Below the pieces are notes generated by a model. The model saw only the letters and a program-made list of their open reading frames with translations. It searched no databases and was not told the origin of the DNA. A program made the position numbers and the translations under genes. A DNA stretch of 64,000 bases from CAVREM01 sp963728825 (GTDB lineage Bacteria; Acidobacteriota; Vicinamibacteria; Vicinamibacterales; CAVVIG01): assembly GCA_963728825.1 (NCBI GenBank), contig CAVSLA010000003.1, positions 124,001-188,000 of the forward strand, read 5' to 3'. Shown in pieces: positions 8,231-19,970 of the stretch (its first letter is position 1; each line of letters opens with the position of its first letter).

Positions 8231-11200
8231 TTAGATCCGGACGAGGACACCTGACGCCGGAAGACCCGTGGTGCGACTGATGGCCGTTGCATAGAGGCTG
8301 ATCTGTCGCCGGTAACGATCCTCGCCATCAGCGGCCAGCACGCGGTCGCTCTTGTAGTCGACAATCACCCACCGGCCGTTCTCCTCGAACGCCAGATCGA
8401 CAATGCCTTCGACCAGCGTTCCGTCGGACGTGCTCCAGCTGACCGACGTCTCGCGGCGGCAGGATCCGCGATCCTCCGCAGCGCGAGCGCGAGCGATGAT
8501 GTCGTGCCGCAGCACCTGCTGTGCGACGCGCGCCGCGGCAGCGGCGTCGGCCTCGCTCAATCCGAGGACACGCGCTTCGATCGCCGCGAGTTGCTCGAGC
8601 TGTTGCAGCGGAGCGGCGAACGGCGCCTGCGCCAGGACGCCGTGGACCAGCACACCGAAAGCCGCGCCGCCGGCCCGCTCCGCCGTGGCCGTCGCACCGA
8701 CATTCACCACCGTCACCTGCCCGGGATCAACATCAGCGGGGGCCAGCTCGGCGTCATCTGCCCATTCCTTGGCTGTTCTGACCGTAAGAGTAGGAGCCGC
8801 GCCGGCCTCGCGCGCCTCGGCCCGCGCGAGGCACCACTGGTCGTAGCGGGTGCGGCCGTCGGCGACGACATTGCGCGCAACGTCCTTGACGATCAGGTCG
8901 TCGCGCCGCACGCCGAACAGCGGCTCTCATGCCGAGACTCAAGCCGCCACCTGGACCAGGATCCCACCACACCACGGAGTATCCAGCTGCCGGGAACAGC
9001 GTGCTCGCCCGGCGCCACGGTCGACGGCGCCGGCCGTCTCCTCGTTCGGGCCGCTGCAGCACGGTGTCCTTCGACTTGAACGCCGGGCATCCGCTCCCGC
9101 GTCCCGGCGTGCGACGCTGGTCGAGCGGCGGATACAGCGCCCGGTTGAGCGGCGCAACCCAGCCGCCTTCCCACGGTTCGTCGCCGAGCGCCGGCACGAC
9201 GAGCAGATCGCGCGCGCGCGTCGCGGCGACGTAGGCCAGCCGAACGCCTTCCGCCTGATCGCGCGCGACTTCGTCGGCCTCGTGCTCGTGGAGCTCGTGC
9301 GGCGCCCACCCGCCGATCTTCATGGCGCACAGCCGCCACAGCGGGATCGAGATAGCGGCTGGCGTCGCTGCGGCTCAACCGGCAGGTCATGTCGGCGAGA
9401 ATCACGACCGGGAACTCGAGCCCTTTCGCCTTGTGCACGGTCATCAGCCGGACGCCGTCGCTGCTCTCCTCGAGGATCGGCGCTTCGGCCGCCTCGCGAC
9501 TCGGCCGCCGTCCGCAGCTCGTCGATGAACCCGCGGAACGAGATGCCGCCGCCCGCCTCGTACTGGCGCGCCAGCTCGGCCACGTGCAGCACGTTGGCAA
9601 GCGCCTGCTCGCCGGCCGGCCGGAGAATGAAGCCGACGTGCGCGCGCGTCTCGGCCAGCAGGCGGCCGATCGTGTCGGCCACGGGACGGTAATTGCGGCG
9701 CGCGATGCAGCTCCTGCAGCAGCCGCAGCGCATCGGCAATCGGGCGTCAGGTGCGTCGGTCGGCTTCGCCGGTCAGCGCGAGCTCCTGACCGGAATTGCC
9801 GCCGAGCTCCCTGGGAATCCGGAAGGGATGAAGAGCGCCGAACCGACTGCCGGAACTCGAGCAGATGTGCATCGTCGATCGCGAACAGCGATCCCTTGAG
9901 CGTGGCAAACACCGACAGCTCGTCGTCCGGCCATTCGATCGCGGCCAGCGCCGCGCGCATCGTCTCGACTTCCTCGCGACCGTGGAACGCCTTGCCGCCG
10001 ACGAGCAGATGCGGAATGCCGCGCGCCTCGATGGCGTCGATGTAGCGGCGCGTGACGTCGTCGCCGAAGCTCACGAACCGGCGAAACAGCACCGCGATGT
10101 GACGCGGCCGCCAGCGCGACACGCGCGTTCGGATCCGTCGGGACCGCGCTCCGGCGACCTGCCAGCCGTTCCGCTCGTCGATCAGCCAGGCGATGAACGC
10201 GCCGACCGCGTCCGGCAGCGAAGTCTCGATCGCCCTGCGCCGACGCTTTCAGCGGTCCACGGTTCGCGTAGGGCTTCGGCACCGGCAGCGCGACGATCGC
10301 CGGCTGCGACGCGTCGGTCAGGCCGGTGCCGGCGACAGCGGCACGTAGTCGGCCTGCAGCGTCCGTGCGTTCGCGGTCATCTCCTGCGCGAACGCCGCGT
10401 TCACGAACCGCTGGATCGCCGGCACGCTGCGATAGCTCGTGGTCAGCTGCAGCACGCGTCCGCCGGTCGACGCTCAACGTTGCTGGCAACCTGCCAGTAG
10501 GTGCCGACGTCGGTGCCGCGGAACCGGTAGATCGCCTGTTTCGGATCGCCGACGATGAACAGCTTGCCGGGGACGGGGCGGACGTGCCGTCCACTCGGTC
10601 TCGGCGGATCGTCGGCGGCCAGGAGCAGCAGGATCTCGGCCTGAATCGGATCGGTGTCCTGGAACTCGTCGACGAAGATGCGCCTGAACTTCGCTCTGAA
10701 GATGCTGCCGGACGTCCGGCGTTGGTCCTGATCAGATCGCGCGCCTGCGCCAGCAGGTCGGCGAAGTCGAGCGCGCCGGCCGCGGCCTTGAGCGCCTGAT
10801 ACCGGTCCGTCGCGCCACGCAAGCTCCTGCTGCAGGCAGCGCGGCGAGGTCGGCGTCCGCTTCTTGCTTGAACTGCTGAAGTCCGGCCAACAGCGCGTCG
10901 CGTGCCGCGAGCACGTCGCTCCGCGTCACGTCTTTGCCGTAACTTGTAGCCGCTGCCCTTTCGTGTTCGCGAGAAGCCGCGGTCGCGGACCAGATCGACC
11001 AGCCGCGCTTCCCAGCCGTCGTAGTCGCGCTGGCCGAACGACTGCCTCGAGCATGATCTGACGGCTGAGCCGGCGCACGCCGTCGGTGTCGATGAACAGG
11101 TTGTCGCGCGTCGACGAGGCGGCGGCGCGTCAGCTCCGCGAGCGATGAAGCTCGTCGATCAGCCGATCGATTTCGCCGTTCGCGGTCGAACGACGGCCGG

Positions 11201-11819
11201 CGCCAGGGCGCGGGAAAGTCGCGCCACTCGGCCAGCGACCGTCCGGCGTTCCGCAGCCGGTCGATCGGACCGTCCGCGTTCCCGCCGCCGCCGAACGACG
11301 GCGCGCTCGTCCGCCGCAAGCGCGCGCCGAACGCCCTCCGGCGGGCCGCGCGAGCGCCTCCTGCAGCCAGGCGCGGAACGCGCGATCGTACAGCCGATCG
11401 GCCTGCGGCTCGGTGAGCACGGCGAACAGCGGATCGACGCGCGCTTCGACCGGCCGCTCGCGCAGCAGATCGGCGCAGAACCCGTGGATCGTGTTGACGT
11501 GCGCTTCCTCGAGCGTCTCGAGCGCCTCCTCGAGGCGCGCGCGCGACCGCGGCGTCAGCCGCCTTGGCGCGCTCCTCCTCGAGCCGCTCGCGCAGGCGCA
11601 GCTTCAGCTCGCCGGCGGCCTTTTCCGTGAACGTGACGGCGACGATCTCGATCATCGTCGCGCGCCCGCGTCGCGAGCACCCGGAGGATGCGGTTGACGA
11701 GCTCGGTCGTCTTGCCGGTGCCGGCCGCCGCCTCGACGACCAGCGTGTCGTCGAGGTCGTCCTCGATTGCACGGCGGGCCTCGGCGTCGGAGTTGTGCGT
11801 TACGTCGAGGTCGCTTCAT
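8231..11819 (-). CDS. addA: AddA-type helicase-nuclease (frames interrupted)
   Basis: The extent fits a UvrD-like superfamily-1 helicase with a C-terminal nuclease, about 1,190 residues. Conserved pieces appear in order in different frames: Walker A VVEAAAGTGKTTELVNR (near 11,720), EIVAVTFTEKAAGELKLRLR (near 11,630), GALDFADLLAQARDLI (10,770), the DEFQDTDPIQAEILLLL Walker B motif (near 10,660), VRLMTVHKAKGLEFPVVIL (9,410), RLAYVAATRARDLLVVPAL (9,210) and the nuclease core VEGIVDLAFEENGRWVIVDY (8,380). AddA acts with AddB to resect double-strand breaks for RecA loading. The start is an ATG overlapping the addB stop; one extra base just after it breaks the frame. At least a dozen frame changes, with motifs intact, point to sequence indels rather than a dead gene. 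Confidence 0.85.
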
Positions 11820-14800
11820 CGCATCGCCCTCAGCGCGGTGAGATCGGCCAGCCGGTCACTGGTCTTCCGTGAGACGCGCTCTTCCTCGCGCGGACCGCAG
11901 ACCGGACGGAAGTCGCACCACGTGCAGCGCGCGTTCGACAGGCGCGGCGGGCAGGAACCCCTGCTCGACCGCGCGATCGACGATCGTCAGCACCTCGAGC
12001 CCCTGCCGACGCGTGTAGTCGTTGATGCGGAATCGCGGTGGTCGGCGAAGCCGCCGGCGGTCGTGCAGTAGAAGAGCCGGCCTTCGATGACTCTTCCGGC
12101 CCAGCCCTGCTCGATCGCCACGCTGTAGAGCACCGGCTGGAGCACCGTCCCGCCGCCGACGATCAGGTCCGGATTCGATCGGTTCTTGCCGGTCTTGTGA
12201 TCGGTGATCCGCAGCACGTCGAACTGCCGGTGCTGTTCGATGAGATCGACCGAGCCGCGCAGCACGAAGCGGTCGTCGACGATGATCGGATCCGGCAGGC
12301 TGCGCGGATCGCGCCCTTCGTCGTTCAAGCCGAAGCTGAACTCGAAGTACGTCGGGCGCCAGTCGCCCTCGTCGGCCAGTTTCTGAACCCAGATGCCGAG
12401 ATCGCGCCGCAGGTCGTCGATTTCGTCGCGCCAGACGCGATCGATGGCCGGCGCCAGGTCCTCGGCGTATCTCGGCCGCGACCCGATCGAGGACGGCATC
12501 GATGCGTCGTCACCGCCGCGGGCAGCGACGTCGCGCGTGACCGGCAGCGCGCCGTCAGCCTCGAGCTGCCGGTAGAACTCGGCCTGCACCCGATGGAACA
12601 GGCTGCCGCGCGTCAGCGGATCCATCCGCACGAGCGGCTCCGGCTCGTCCCACGGCTCGAGGCGGTGAATCGTCGCGAGCAGGAACTGGTACGGGCAGGT
12701 GGCGAACCGCTGGAGCGCCGACAGCGAATACGGCCGCGCCTTCAGCCGATGCGCCTCGAGCGCGCGGCCGTGCGCCGGGCGACGACGTGATCAGGCCGTC
12801 GCTCGCCGACCACGCGGAGCGGCCGCGCGCCCACCGGCTGATCACCGACCGTCGCAGCGCCTCGTTCAGCCCGAGCAGGTAGTGCGCGTGCCCTTTCACC
12901 GACGCCGGATCGCGCGAGTCGAGCAGCGGCTTGAGCGACGGCGAGATCGTGCTCGAGGTCGTCGATGGCGCGGTCGGGGTCGACGCGGCGCCGGCCAGCC
13001 GAGGCTCGCGCCCGCCTCCTCGGCCGCCTCGGCGGCCAGCACGCGGTGGTCGGGCACGCGACCGGTGATCGCCCGCATGACGTCGAGCGCATAGAAGGAC
13101 GGCACGCGGGCACGCGTTTCCGCGACGTCGAGCCGCGGATACGAGAGATACAGCCGCTCGGTCGCCGCGCCGATCGCGATCTTCAACAGCAGTCGCTCGG
13201 CGCCGCGCGCGGTCGTCCTGGCGGACGAGCCCGGGATCGCTGCGTGACGCGCGGTCATCGAGCAGCAGCGGATCTTCGCGGGGCCGCTGCGGCACGACGC
13301 GCTCGGCCAGACCGGGCACGAACACGACGCGGAAGGTGCGGCCGCGCGCCTGATGCGGCGTGCCGACGAACAAGCGCCCGTACCGGCGCGCGGCGGATCC
13401 CAGTCGAGGCTGACCAGGCGATCGTGCAGCACGTCGCGCGCTTCCTCGACGGTGACCGGCCCGACTTCGGCCATCGGGCCGCAGTTCGGCGAGCATCTGC
13501 AGCACCCGCGCCGGGCGCCGCAGCGCCGCGGACGGCGAGCGCTGGCAAACGATCGAGCCATTCGCCCCAGATCGCCTGGTCGGGCCAGTCGGCGAGCGCG
13601 TCGATGATCGGCAGCGCGAACTCGCGGAGATGGGCGAGGTTCCGCAGGTCGCGCTCGAACCGGGCGATGCGCGCCGATTCCGGCTCGTCGCGCTCGCAAC
13701 TCGGCGATCCGGTAGCGGTAGTCCGCGGCCAGACCGTCGAGCCGGCGCCGCCAGCGCGCGCTTGCCGTCGGCGCGGCTGCGGCCGCCGACCACCGCGGAC
13801 TCGACGATCAGCTCCTCCCATTTCCACGGCGATCGCAGCGTGCCCGCGACGACGGCTTCATCATCTGAATCCGACCGCTCCTCGTTCGACACGTGCGCGT
13901 CCGCGCCGGAATCGTCGGGATGCGGCTCGGCCTCGACTTCCAGGCCCGGCCACGGAAACACCTCGTCGTGTGGCGGCTGTATCGACTCGCTCCTGGTCGC
14001 AGCTGCCGCAGCGCGGCGTGCGCTCCGACCCTCGCCCTGCCGCGCCGTCATCTGCGGCACCTGGCCGAGCGAGAGGTATTCGTCGAAGCGCTTGGCCGAC
14101 AGCCCTTCGCACGCGCACGACAGCAGCGCGACGAACGCACGTCCTGCCGGATCGGGCCGACGAGTGCCGCGATCGAAATAGGCGGGCACGCCGCCTCGCG
14201 CGCACGCATGCTCGAGCAGGCCGAGATACTGCTGGGGCGCGCGCAGGAACACGGCCATCTCGTCGAACGGCACGCCGCGCGCCGCCTCGTCGAGCACGCG
14301 GCGGACGATCTCGACCGCTTCGCGGCCTTCGCCGGGTGCTGAGAACAGCGATACGTCGCCCGAGCGCGTGCACGCCTGGTCGGACGATCCGGCGTGAACA
14401 CGTAGCGTCTGAGGTTGGCGAGATCGGTCGCCGGCGGCGCGGGATCGTCAGAGCCTCACGACTGCTCGGTCGCCAAGCCCGCAGGCATCGCGCACGTCGT
14501 CACCTTCCGGAATCGTCGCCAGCACGTCGATGACGACCGCTCGAGCAGCGCTTCAACGAACTCCCGTTCGGCTCCGCGAATCGAGCGGCACGTCGAGGAG
14601 GACGATTGGCAGCCGGGCCAACCGGCACCTGACCTGTCCGGCAGGCTTGCGCCGCCAGGCCGAAACAGCGCCGCGCGGTCGGTGATCGCGGCCGTCTGCA
14701 GCTGGTCCTCGATGCGCGCCAGCAGGCGACTGACGTCGATGGAACCGGCACTGGCCAGTTTTTCCGGACTAATGCCCGGCCAGCCGCAGCTCGTGCACCG

Positions 14801-15167
14801 TCCGGGCGAGCGCCTTTGGAAATCCCGGCATGTTCGCCACGGGCGCGAAGTATTCGAGGTCCTGGTCGCGCATCGCCTCGAAGACGGCTCGCGCGGCGGT
14901 CGCTTCGGCGCCGGCTTGCGTACCAGGGGTCCGGCGGGTGCCGGCCAGTCGAACGGTGGCAGCGCGGGCGGCCAACTCCGTCAGGCTGAAACGCGTGAGC
15001 CCGAAGGTTGCGCCGCTGGCGCGTGCGACGCTGCGCGCCAGATCGTCGGCCGCCCCACGCGAGGCGCCGACGATGACGATTTCAGCTGCGGGCGGATGTT
15101 GCTGCAGAAAGCGCCGGACGGCTTCGAGCCGGGCCGACGCGGAGGTGGACGTGACAACACGCAGCAT
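11816..15167 (-). CDS. addB: AddB-type nuclease/helicase subunit (frames interrupted)
   Basis: The N-terminus reads MLRVVTSTSASARLEAVRRF followed by EIVIVGASRGAADDLARS, a degenerate P-loop region. The C-terminal part is a RecB-type nuclease: GSLFHRVQAEFYRQL, LRGSVDLIEQH and the catalytic RITDHKTGKNRS. It ends with the iron-sulfur cysteine cluster CTWCDFRPVCG, and the TGA at 11816 overlaps the addA ATG. The extent of about 1,115 residues matches the family. AddB pairs with AddA in recombinational repair and Chi-type recognition. Frame changes occur throughout (one lies just before CTWC), again with motif order preserved. No RecD-like or ligase gene accompanies the pair. Confidence 0.8.
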
Positions 15168-15281
15168 GCATTCCTGTCCGGACGCCGTGCCGGACACCTC
15201 GGCAACGACAGCGCCTGCTGTCGGATGTGACGGATGGTAACACGCACCTGTGACAGAGAAGGTCAATCAACTTTCTTACTG

Positions 15282-15305
15282 GCGCTGGGGCCCCACCCCC
15301 AGCGC
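15282..15305. repeat. Perfect 9-bp hairpin between addB and the glycosyltransferase
   Basis: GCGCTGGGG and CCCCAGCGC form a perfect inverted repeat around a six-base loop. It lies 115 bases upstream of the addB start on one side and about 130 bases before the divergent glycosyltransferase on the other. There is no T-tract, so it is not a clear terminator. Confidence 0.5.
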
Positions 15306-15331
15306 GAGGCTTCGCTGATGCTCGCCCTCGT

Positions 15332-15372
15332 CCCTCGACTTCGCTCGGGACGACCCTGAGCTGGTCGAAGGG
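15332..15372. repeat. CTTCGAC/GCTCAGG-type palindromic element
   Basis: CCCTCGACTTCGCTCGGG and CCCTGAGCTGGTCGAAGGG are imperfect reverse complements separated by four bases. The same word (CCTTCGAC..GCTCAGG) recurs three times at 26.5 kb inside a coding region. It looks like a dispersed REP-like element in the promoter region between addB and the glycosyltransferase. Confidence 0.55.
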
Positions 15373-15433
15373 TAGGGTGTACCCGTCCTCGGGCTCGCAT
15401 GGCCGCAGGCGCTTCCTGCCGCCGCGAACACGC

Positions 15434-16636
15434 ATGCTACGATTCGGGCTCGTTTTGGTCACGGCGCTGATCGACCTCACGCTGTTGTCGACGCCAAGCC
15501 GGACGCGCGGCATCGGTCGATACGCAGCCGACCTCGCCTGCGCGTTGCAGGACTTCGTGAACGGTCAAGGGCCGGTCAGGGTCCGCGGCGTCGAGCGCTT
15601 CGGATGGTCGGGACCGGCGACAATTACCGACGACCTGCGGCGCGCGGTCGCCACCATCGGCGACGACCCGCGGCGGTTCTCACATGCCCAGTGGGCCTAT
15701 CGCGTTCGCCTCCGCCTCGCTGCGATTGTCCGCCGAAGCGGCGCCGACGTTCTACACTCTCCTCATCCCGATGCCACGCCGCTCGGCCCGCTGGGGTGTC
15801 CACGCATCGTGACCTGTCACGATCTGATCAGCATGAAGCTTCCCGAGCAATATGCCACCTGGCGCGACGGCTGGCGCTGGGGACGCCCTCGTCTCGACGC
15901 ACGCCGCTACGGGTCGGCCGATCACATCATCGCGGTCAGTTCGGCGACGGCCGCCGACCTCGTCGAACTGCTGCGCGTTCCAGCTCGAAAAATCACCGTC
16001 GTCCATCACGGCGTCGACACCGGGCGCTTTTCGCCGGCGAGCGACCCGGACGATGACGCCGTCCGTGAACGGCATCGTGTGAAGCGGCGCCCCTACCTGT
16101 TGTTCGTGGGCGCCGCCGATTGGAGAAAGAACGCCGAAGGCATGTTGGCCGCCCTGGCAATCGTGCGCCGGGACACGGATGTCGTCCTGGCGTGGGCCGG
16201 GCGGATCGACGCCGGGGACCTCACCGCGGTGCGTCAGGCAGCCAACGCGCACGGCGTGAGCGATGCGCTGCTGATGCTCGGCTACGTGACCGATCATGAC
16301 CTCGCCGCGCTGCTGCGCGGCGCGGTCGCGCTGCTGTTCGTCTCACGGATCGAAGGATTCGGCTACCCTGCGGTCGAAGCGATGGCCTGCGGCTGTCCGG
16401 TGATTGCGAGCAACCGCCCGGCGACACTCGAGATGGCGGGCGATGCCGCCTGGATCGTCGATCCCGAACGTCCCGAGGCGATCGCGGACGCGGTCCGTGG
16501 CCTGTTCGACGATACGCCGGAGCGGCGCCGCCTGTCCGAGCACGCCGTGACGCGGAGCCGCGCGTTCAGCCTTCGGCAGATGGCCGAACAGACGGCCGAG
16601 GTGTACCGCCAGGTCGGTACCGGGCGGCATCGCTAA
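15434..16636 (+). CDS. Family-4/GT1-type glycosyltransferase
   Basis: The 400-residue GT-B enzyme begins around ALIDLTLLSTPSRTRGIGRY, an acceptor-side motif of mannosyl/rhamnosyl transferases. It continues with VTCHDLISMKLPEQYA, HIIAVSSATAADLVELLRVP, YLLFVGAADWRKNAEGMLAA and the donor-binding SRIEGFGYPAVEAMACGCPV. It likely adds a hexose to a growing surface glycan using a nucleotide-sugar donor. The ATG at 15434 is preferred; an in-frame start 19 codons earlier would reach into the repeat element. The next glycosyltransferase begins two bases after the stop, so they form an operon. The frame is clean. Confidence 0.9.
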   Translation: MLRFGLVLVTALIDLTLLSTPSRTRGIGRYAADLACALQDFVNGQGPVRVRGVERFGWSGPATITDDLRRAVATIGDDPRRFSHAQWAYRVRLRLAAIVRRSGADVLHSPHPDATPLGPLGCPRIVTCHDLISMKLPEQYATWRDGWRWGRPRLDARRYGSADHIIAVSSATAADLVELLRVPARKITVVHHGVDTGRFSPASDPDDDAVRERHRVKRRPYLLFVGAADWRKNAEGMLAALAIVRRDTDVVLAWAGRIDAGDLTAVRQAANAHGVSDALLMLGYVTDHDLAALLRGAVALLFVSRIEGFGYPAVEAMACGCPVIASNRPATLEMAGDAAWIVDPERPEAIADAVRGLFDDTPERRRLSEHAVTRSRAFSLRQMAEQTAEVYRQVGTGRHR

Positions 16637-16637
16637 C

Positions 16638-17573
16638 GTGCGTCTCGCGGTCGTCATCGTCAACTGGAACTCGCGAGACGATTTGCGCGCCTGCCTTCAG
16701 TCGCTGGTTGCGCAGACCCACCCGGATCTCGAGATCGTCGTCGTCGACAACGGATCGACCGACGGCTCGCCCGCGATGGTCGCGGCCGATTTTCCGCGGT
16801 GCACACTGCTGGCACAGGCCGACAATCTCGGGTTTGCCGAGGGCTGCAATCGTGGGATCGACGCCTCCACCGCCTCATGGGTGGCGATGCTGAACAACGA
16901 CTGCGTCGCCGATCCGCACTGGGCCGCCACGCTTGTCGAGGCCGCCGAGCGCGCGCCGGCCTCCTGCGGCATGCTCCAGTCGCTGATGGTGTTTCTCGAT
17001 CGGCCGGCGACGATCAATTCGACCGGCATCGAGCTCACGGCACTTGGCGGCGGACGCGATCGTCACCGGGATCGCGCCTGGCCCAACCCGGCCTCATCCG
17101 CGGCGTCGGCGATATTCTGCCCGACCGCAGGCGCGGCCGCCTACCGGCGCACGATGCTCGAAGCGATCCGTCTCTCGACCGGCTATTTCGACCGCAGCCA
17201 CTTCATGTACTTCGAGGATCTCGATCTCGGCTGGCGCGCCAGGCTCGCCGGATGGGAAGCCTCCTACGTCCCGCCATCGATGGTGCGCCACAAGTGGCAC
17301 GGCAGCACCGACCGCCACGGCGCCGGCTGGCTGGCCGTCCTGTCCGGGATTAACCGCGTCCGTACCCAAATCAAGAACGCGTCGCTGCTGCTGATTGCGA
17401 GAACGAGCCCGGTCACAGCGGTCGAAACGCTCGAGATCGCGCGGCACGCTGGAGTGGATGGCATCCGCCGCCTCTCTGCCGCGATTCGGGAAAGCTGGGC
17501 GCTCCGTCGCGAGGTGGCGGCGATGATGCGGCTCGATCGGCGGACGGTGGAACGGGACTGGACGACCTGGTAA
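16638..17573 (+). CDS. Family-2 glycosyltransferase (rhamnosyltransferase-like)
   Basis: The 311-residue protein has a classic GT2 N-terminus: RLAVVIVNWNSRDDLRACLQ, VVDNGSTDGSPAMV, NLGFAEGCNRGID and the NNDC metal site in AMLNNDCVADPHW. The acceptor side has RSHFMYFEDLDLGWRARLAG. The resemblance is to the WbbL-like rhamnosyltransferases that build O-antigen or exopolysaccharide; the sugar is inference. It starts at GTG two bases after the upstream glycosyltransferase and is convergent with the flippase gene. Confidence 0.85.
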   Translation: MRLAVVIVNWNSRDDLRACLQSLVAQTHPDLEIVVVDNGSTDGSPAMVAADFPRCTLLAQADNLGFAEGCNRGIDASTASWVAMLNNDCVADPHWAATLVEAAERAPASCGMLQSLMVFLDRPATINSTGIELTALGGGRDRHRDRAWPNPASSAASAIFCPTAGAAAYRRTMLEAIRLSTGYFDRSHFMYFEDLDLGWRARLAGWEASYVPPSMVRHKWHGSTDRHGAGWLAVLSGINRVRTQIKNASLLLIARTSPVTAVETLEIARHAGVDGIRRLSAAIRESWALRREVAAMMRLDRRTVERDWTTW

Positions 17574-17589
17574 GAGAATCGCTATCAGC

Positions 17590-19104
17590 TCACACGCCGG
17601 CAAGCTCGGCCTCCGCCGTCGTCGCAACAGGGACCGGCTCGCGGGGCACGATCGACAACGCCCGAAGAAGCGTCGGTCCGTCGATCAGCCACAACAAGCC
17701 TGCATAGAGAGCCAACGCGGCCAGTGCGCACACCACGAACATCAGCGGACTCGCTGCCCACGGCGCGAGGAGAACCCGGCCGACGACGGCCGTCAGGCAG
17801 GCGGCCATCAGCGGCGTCCGCACCCGCCGCCAGAATCTCGACTCGGGCAGCATGCGCCGCAGCACTTCGGCGATGACGATGTTCCCGATGACGACGTGCG
17901 AGGCGTAACCGATCGCGAAGCCGAGCGTCCCCCCGTACGAGGTGCCCACTGGGACCGCAATCCATGTGATGACGGTCCAGAACAGGGCGACACGTGCGAA
18001 GACCCCCGGACGGCCAATCGCATCGAGCGCCGAGGCGACGAGCGGGGAAAGAAACCCAACCGAGATCGCTGCCGAGAACACCACCAGGAGCGGCACAGCC
18101 GGCAGCCACTGGGCCGAAAACACCTGCCGGGTCAGCGGCTCGCCGAGGCCGATGAACAGTCCGACGCATCCGCACGTGACGAACGCACAGAGATGAATGG
18201 CACGGCCGACGGATTCTCCGAGAAGCGTTCGATCGTGCTGGAGGCGGGCGAACAGCGGAAACCCGACTGTCCGCAACGTGTCGACGGCCTTCAGTGGAAA
18301 ATAGGCGGTTTGTCGCGCCCAGTTCAGGTAGCCGACCGCGGTGATGCCAAGCACCCGCCCGCCCCAGAAGGGGATGACGGCGTCGTTGACGAGGCTGATG
18401 ACATTGCGCGATTGCTGGGCCAGACCGAATCGGAGCAGCGGCCGCAGGTCGGCCCACGCAAACGTCACGCGCGGACGCCAGGCCGACGCCGCAAACGCGG
18501 CGATCGTGATGACCGCTGCGCGCCCGAGCACCGCCGTACCCAGCGCCCACACGCCGGCGCCCGCGAAAGCCAGGGTCACCGCGATGCTGTAAAAGGTGAA
18601 GGCGCCGGCGATGTCGATCACCGAAAGCACTCCGAAGCGCAGCTGGCGCTCCAGGAGCAGCATGGGTGCTACGCGCAGGCTGACCAATACGAAGTCGGCC
18701 GCCATCACCTGCATGAGCAGCGTCGCCTCGCCGGGCAAGTCGGGCCAGACGCGCGCAACGGCTCCGGCTGCGAATGTCACCGCGGTCGCCAGTGCAACGG
18801 CGATTGCGAGCTGCAGGTAGAACACGCTCGACAGCTGGCGGGCTGACGGCGGGGAGGGCTGGCGAACGAGCGCCCCCCCGACACCGGTGTCGCCGAACAA
18901 GGTGACGATCGCGAGTACCGACTGCACGATCGCAAACGCACCGAACTCACGTGGCGTCAACAGTCGCATCAGCGCCACGCTGCCCGCGAACACCACCAGC
19001 TGCATCACGATCGTTCGCGACAGCAGCGCGACGATTCCGCGAGTGACGACTCCACCAAGTGCGTGCAGATCCAGGTCGGTCTGGTGTTGCACAGGGATGG
19101 TCAT
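17590..19104 (-). CDS. Wzx-type oligosaccharide flippase
   Basis: The 504-residue polytopic protein has about 12-14 hydrophobic segments. It opens with the polysaccharide-transporter signature RTIVMQLVVFAGSVALMRLL followed by TPREFGAFAIVQSVLAIVTL and FGDTGVGGALVRQ. It belongs to the MVF/PST superfamily that flips lipid-linked oligosaccharides across the inner membrane. It lies 37 bases downstream of the CDP-alcohol phosphatidyltransferase on the same strand and downstream of the HisC-like gene. This suggests that the lipid or phospho-decorated glycan made by these genes is exported. The frame is intact. Confidence 0.88.
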   Translation of the reverse strand: MTIPVQHQTDLDLHALGGVVTRGIVALLSRTIVMQLVVFAGSVALMRLLTPREFGAFAIVQSVLAIVTLFGDTGVGGALVRQPSPPSARQLSSVFYLQLAIAVALATAVTFAAGAVARVWPDLPGEATLLMQVMAADFVLVSLRVAPMLLLERQLRFGVLSVIDIAGAFTFYSIAVTLAFAGAGVWALGTAVLGRAAVITIAAFAASAWRPRVTFAWADLRPLLRFGLAQQSRNVISLVNDAVIPFWGGRVLGITAVGYLNWARQTAYFPLKAVDTLRTVGFPLFARLQHDRTLLGESVGRAIHLCAFVTCGCVGLFIGLGEPLTRQVFSAQWLPAVPLLVVFSAAISVGFLSPLVASALDAIGRPGVFARVALFWTVITWIAVPVGTSYGGTLGFAIGYASHVVIGNIVIAEVLRRMLPESRFWRRVRTPLMAACLTAVVGRVLLAPWAASPLMFVVCALAALALYAGLLWLIDGPTLLRALSIVPREPVPVATTAEAELAGV

Positions 19105-19141
19105 GGTACCACCAGCGCCGACGCGCGTCGGCTGCAGACCG

Positions 19142-19970
19142 TCAGGCAGACTTCAGCAGCGTGACCAGCAGGGCGTTTCCCGCTGTCGCGAAGATCACCA
19201 GCGCCACGAGCAGCGCCGGAAGCCAGCCGGCGGACACCGCGAGCGCGACGTAGAGGATCGTCAGATGCGTACCCAGGCCCAGCCACGTCCAGGCGCGCAT
19301 GCGCGCGGGCGTCAGCGCGTGGCCGGCCAGCCCCGGCAGCCGGGGCGTGACCGCCCCGTGGGTGCCGAAATATTGCCGGTAGAACCACAACAGGAAGGCC
19401 TCACCCGCTCGGCCGTCGCGGCGCGCCCGGGATCTGGCCGCTTCGATTTGCGCGAAGTCCGCGCGGTTGGGCAACGGTCGGGCACCGTGGCGCGACAGGA
19501 ACGTGCGCTTCGTGAAGTCGAACAGCGAGCATTGCAGCCCGTAGCTGAGCATCGCGACGACGCCGAACGGCCACATCAACCATCCGAGACTGTCGGGCGA
19601 GCGTGTAAGTCACGCCGGTCAGCACGCTCAGGTTGACCGCCAGGTCCGCGAGACCGTCGAACATGTCGCCGGTCCTCGACGCCGCTGCCCTGGCCCGCGC
19701 CAGCTGTCCGTCAGCGCAATCGAGGACGACCGCGACGAACAGCAGGATGGCCGCGGCCAACCGCAGCCCCGGACGCGTCTGCAGAGAGGAACACCAGAAT
19801 CCCCGCGGCCACGCCGACCATCCCGGCGATGCCCGTCACCTGATTCGGAGTCAGCGGCGAGCTGACGAGCGGCCGCACGACGATAGCGGCGAGCGGCCGA
19901 TGCAGCCGCTCGTCAATCCATTCTTCGGCGTCGCCGGAGGGAGCCACCTCCGACAATCCGGCACGTTCAT
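19142..19970 (-). CDS. CDP-alcohol phosphatidyltransferase (frames interrupted)
   Basis: The gene carries the CDP-alcohol phosphotransferase signature DGX2ARX8GX3DX3D as LDCADGQLARARAAASRTGD followed by MFDGLAD near 19,680. Upstream is SSPLTPNQVTGIAGMVGVAA, and several membrane helices follow to the end (THLTILYVALAVSAGWLPAL). It transfers a phospho-alcohol from CDP-alcohol to a second alcohol in the membrane; which alcohol cannot be told. The ATG at 19970 overlaps the stop of the HisC-like gene by four bases. At least three frame changes occur (near 19,950, 19,770 and 19,590). It has the core of a single 275-residue enzyme. Confidence 0.75.

Noticed and set aside
12555..14297. A 580-codon minus-strand frame within the addB region
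   Set aside because: It mixes true AddB sequence with out-of-frame stretches; it is an effect of indels and not a separate gene.
12965..14533. A 522-codon plus-strand frame opposite addB
   Set aside because: Antisense shadow with Arg/Ala/Pro-rich composition and no motif.
15282..15305. Rho-independent terminator for addB or the glycosyltransferase
   Set aside because: The hairpin lies upstream of both genes and has no T-tract.
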